A stretch of DNA of 61,190 nucleotides from an uncultured Clostridia bacterium. Lineage in GTDB: Bacteria > Bacillota > Clostridia > TANB77 > CAG-508. The DNA lies in the NCBI GenBank assembly GCA_944386195.1, contig CALXAD010000007.1, positions 1 through 61,190 on the forward strand. The letters are read 5' to 3'. Below the pieces are notes generated by a model. That model was not told the origin of the DNA. It saw only the letters and a program-made list of their open reading frames with translations, and made no database searches. Made by a program: the position numbers and the translations under genes. Of this stretch, positions 61,086 to 61,190 are shown piece after piece. How positions within the stretch are numbered: position 1 is the stretch's first letter; the number at the start of each line of letters is the position of its first letter.

Positions 61086-61190
61086 GCAAAACGTTCCAAG
61101 TCAAACGGAACTAAAAAAGTACATTGAAAAATAAACAAATAAATCCTTTGAAGAAAAAACCAAAGCGGTATATTTTAAGAAATTAAAATA

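Larger units (their letters stand above)
60759..61190 (+). other. Gene-free rRNA-operon-type upstream region
   Basis: No reading frame of note is present. The stretch holds three tandem consensus promoters and, after the last, a leader with GTACATTGAAAAATAAACAA, similar to the sequence found ahead of 16S rRNA and between rRNA genes in Firmicutes. No rRNA itself begins inside the window. Confidence 0.65.

Noticed and set aside
1..61190. TGA as a sense codon
   Set aside because: TGA ends the radical SAM gene at 39582 with an ATGA overlap and the SelO-like gene at 45769, so it is a stop.
1..61190. CRISPR array or tRNA genes
   Set aside because: I saw no regularly spaced repeats of 24-40 bases, no cas genes, and no cloverleaf with a GGTTCRANNCC arm.

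Overview
The window is very AT-rich DNA from an endospore-forming Clostridia-type Firmicute, probably an uncultured anaerobic gut lineage. The evidence is the spoIIGA-sigE-sigG-ylmC cluster next to ftsQ-ftsA-ftsZ, pyruvate formate-lyase and AdhE fermentation genes, AGGAGG-type ribosome binding sites, frequent TTG starts, and AGA as the dominant arginine codon.

The most unusual observation concerns decoding. Eight otherwise intact genes are each broken by one extra C directly before a GGN glycine codon, so the zero frame reaches a CGG codon at the break. They are a polytopic membrane protein (CGG at 15595), rluD (16360), an rsuA/rluB-type pseudouridine synthase (17033), an ArsR regulator (20512), a radical SAM enzyme (43786), a large serine recombinase (50485), ftsQ (52997) and sigE (59513). 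Skipping the C restores the expected family sequence, always with Gly at that position. Reading every gene by eye, I found no other in-frame CGG in native genes. CGT and CGA serve as ordinary Arg codons. The only CGG read as Arg is in a foreign-looking gene at 47281. This suggests that CGG has no cognate tRNA and acts as a dispersed +1 frameshift signal.

Layout. 1-900: IS256-type transposase remnant and a GC-rich structured stretch. 930-5584: transglutaminase-like protein, HD protein, ruvA, rarA, two half-size TauE/SafE transporters. 5634-14248: Cys-rich protein, ECF sigma factor with membrane partner and M15 carboxypeptidase, ATP-grasp enzyme, DUF4143 ATPase, polysaccharide deacetylase, double-OB SSB-like protein. 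14347-20173: membrane protein, two pseudouridine synthases, S1-domain protein and a small group of winged-helix/coiled-coil proteins. 20298-22835: ArsR-controlled heavy-metal efflux operon. 22944-32349: structured leader with small membrane protein, pflA/pflB, XRE regulator, M23 peptidase, adhE, asnS.

33408-52316: murA is split at its catalytic-Cys motif (PGG^C) by an integrated element of about 17.65 kb. A large serine recombinase lies at the right end. Joining the flanks at a shared GGG gives an uninterrupted MurA of 417 residues. The element carries replication and relaxation-type proteins plus a tight seven-gene block (37595-45769): fold-III PLP decarboxylase-like protein, two radical SAM enzymes, NAD synthetase-like enzyme, a nucleotidyltransferase-phosphoribosyltransferase fusion, GNAT, and a SelO-like protein. 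The block resembles a second Preiss-Handler (NAD-type) pathway with extra tailoring enzymes, and I do not recognise it as a described system.

52358-60758: division and sporulation cluster ftsQ, two DUF881 proteins, small basic protein, ftsA, ftsZ, spoIIGA, sigE, sigG, ylmC. 60759-61190: three tandem consensus promoters and a leader that look like the upstream region of an rRNA operon starting beyond the window.
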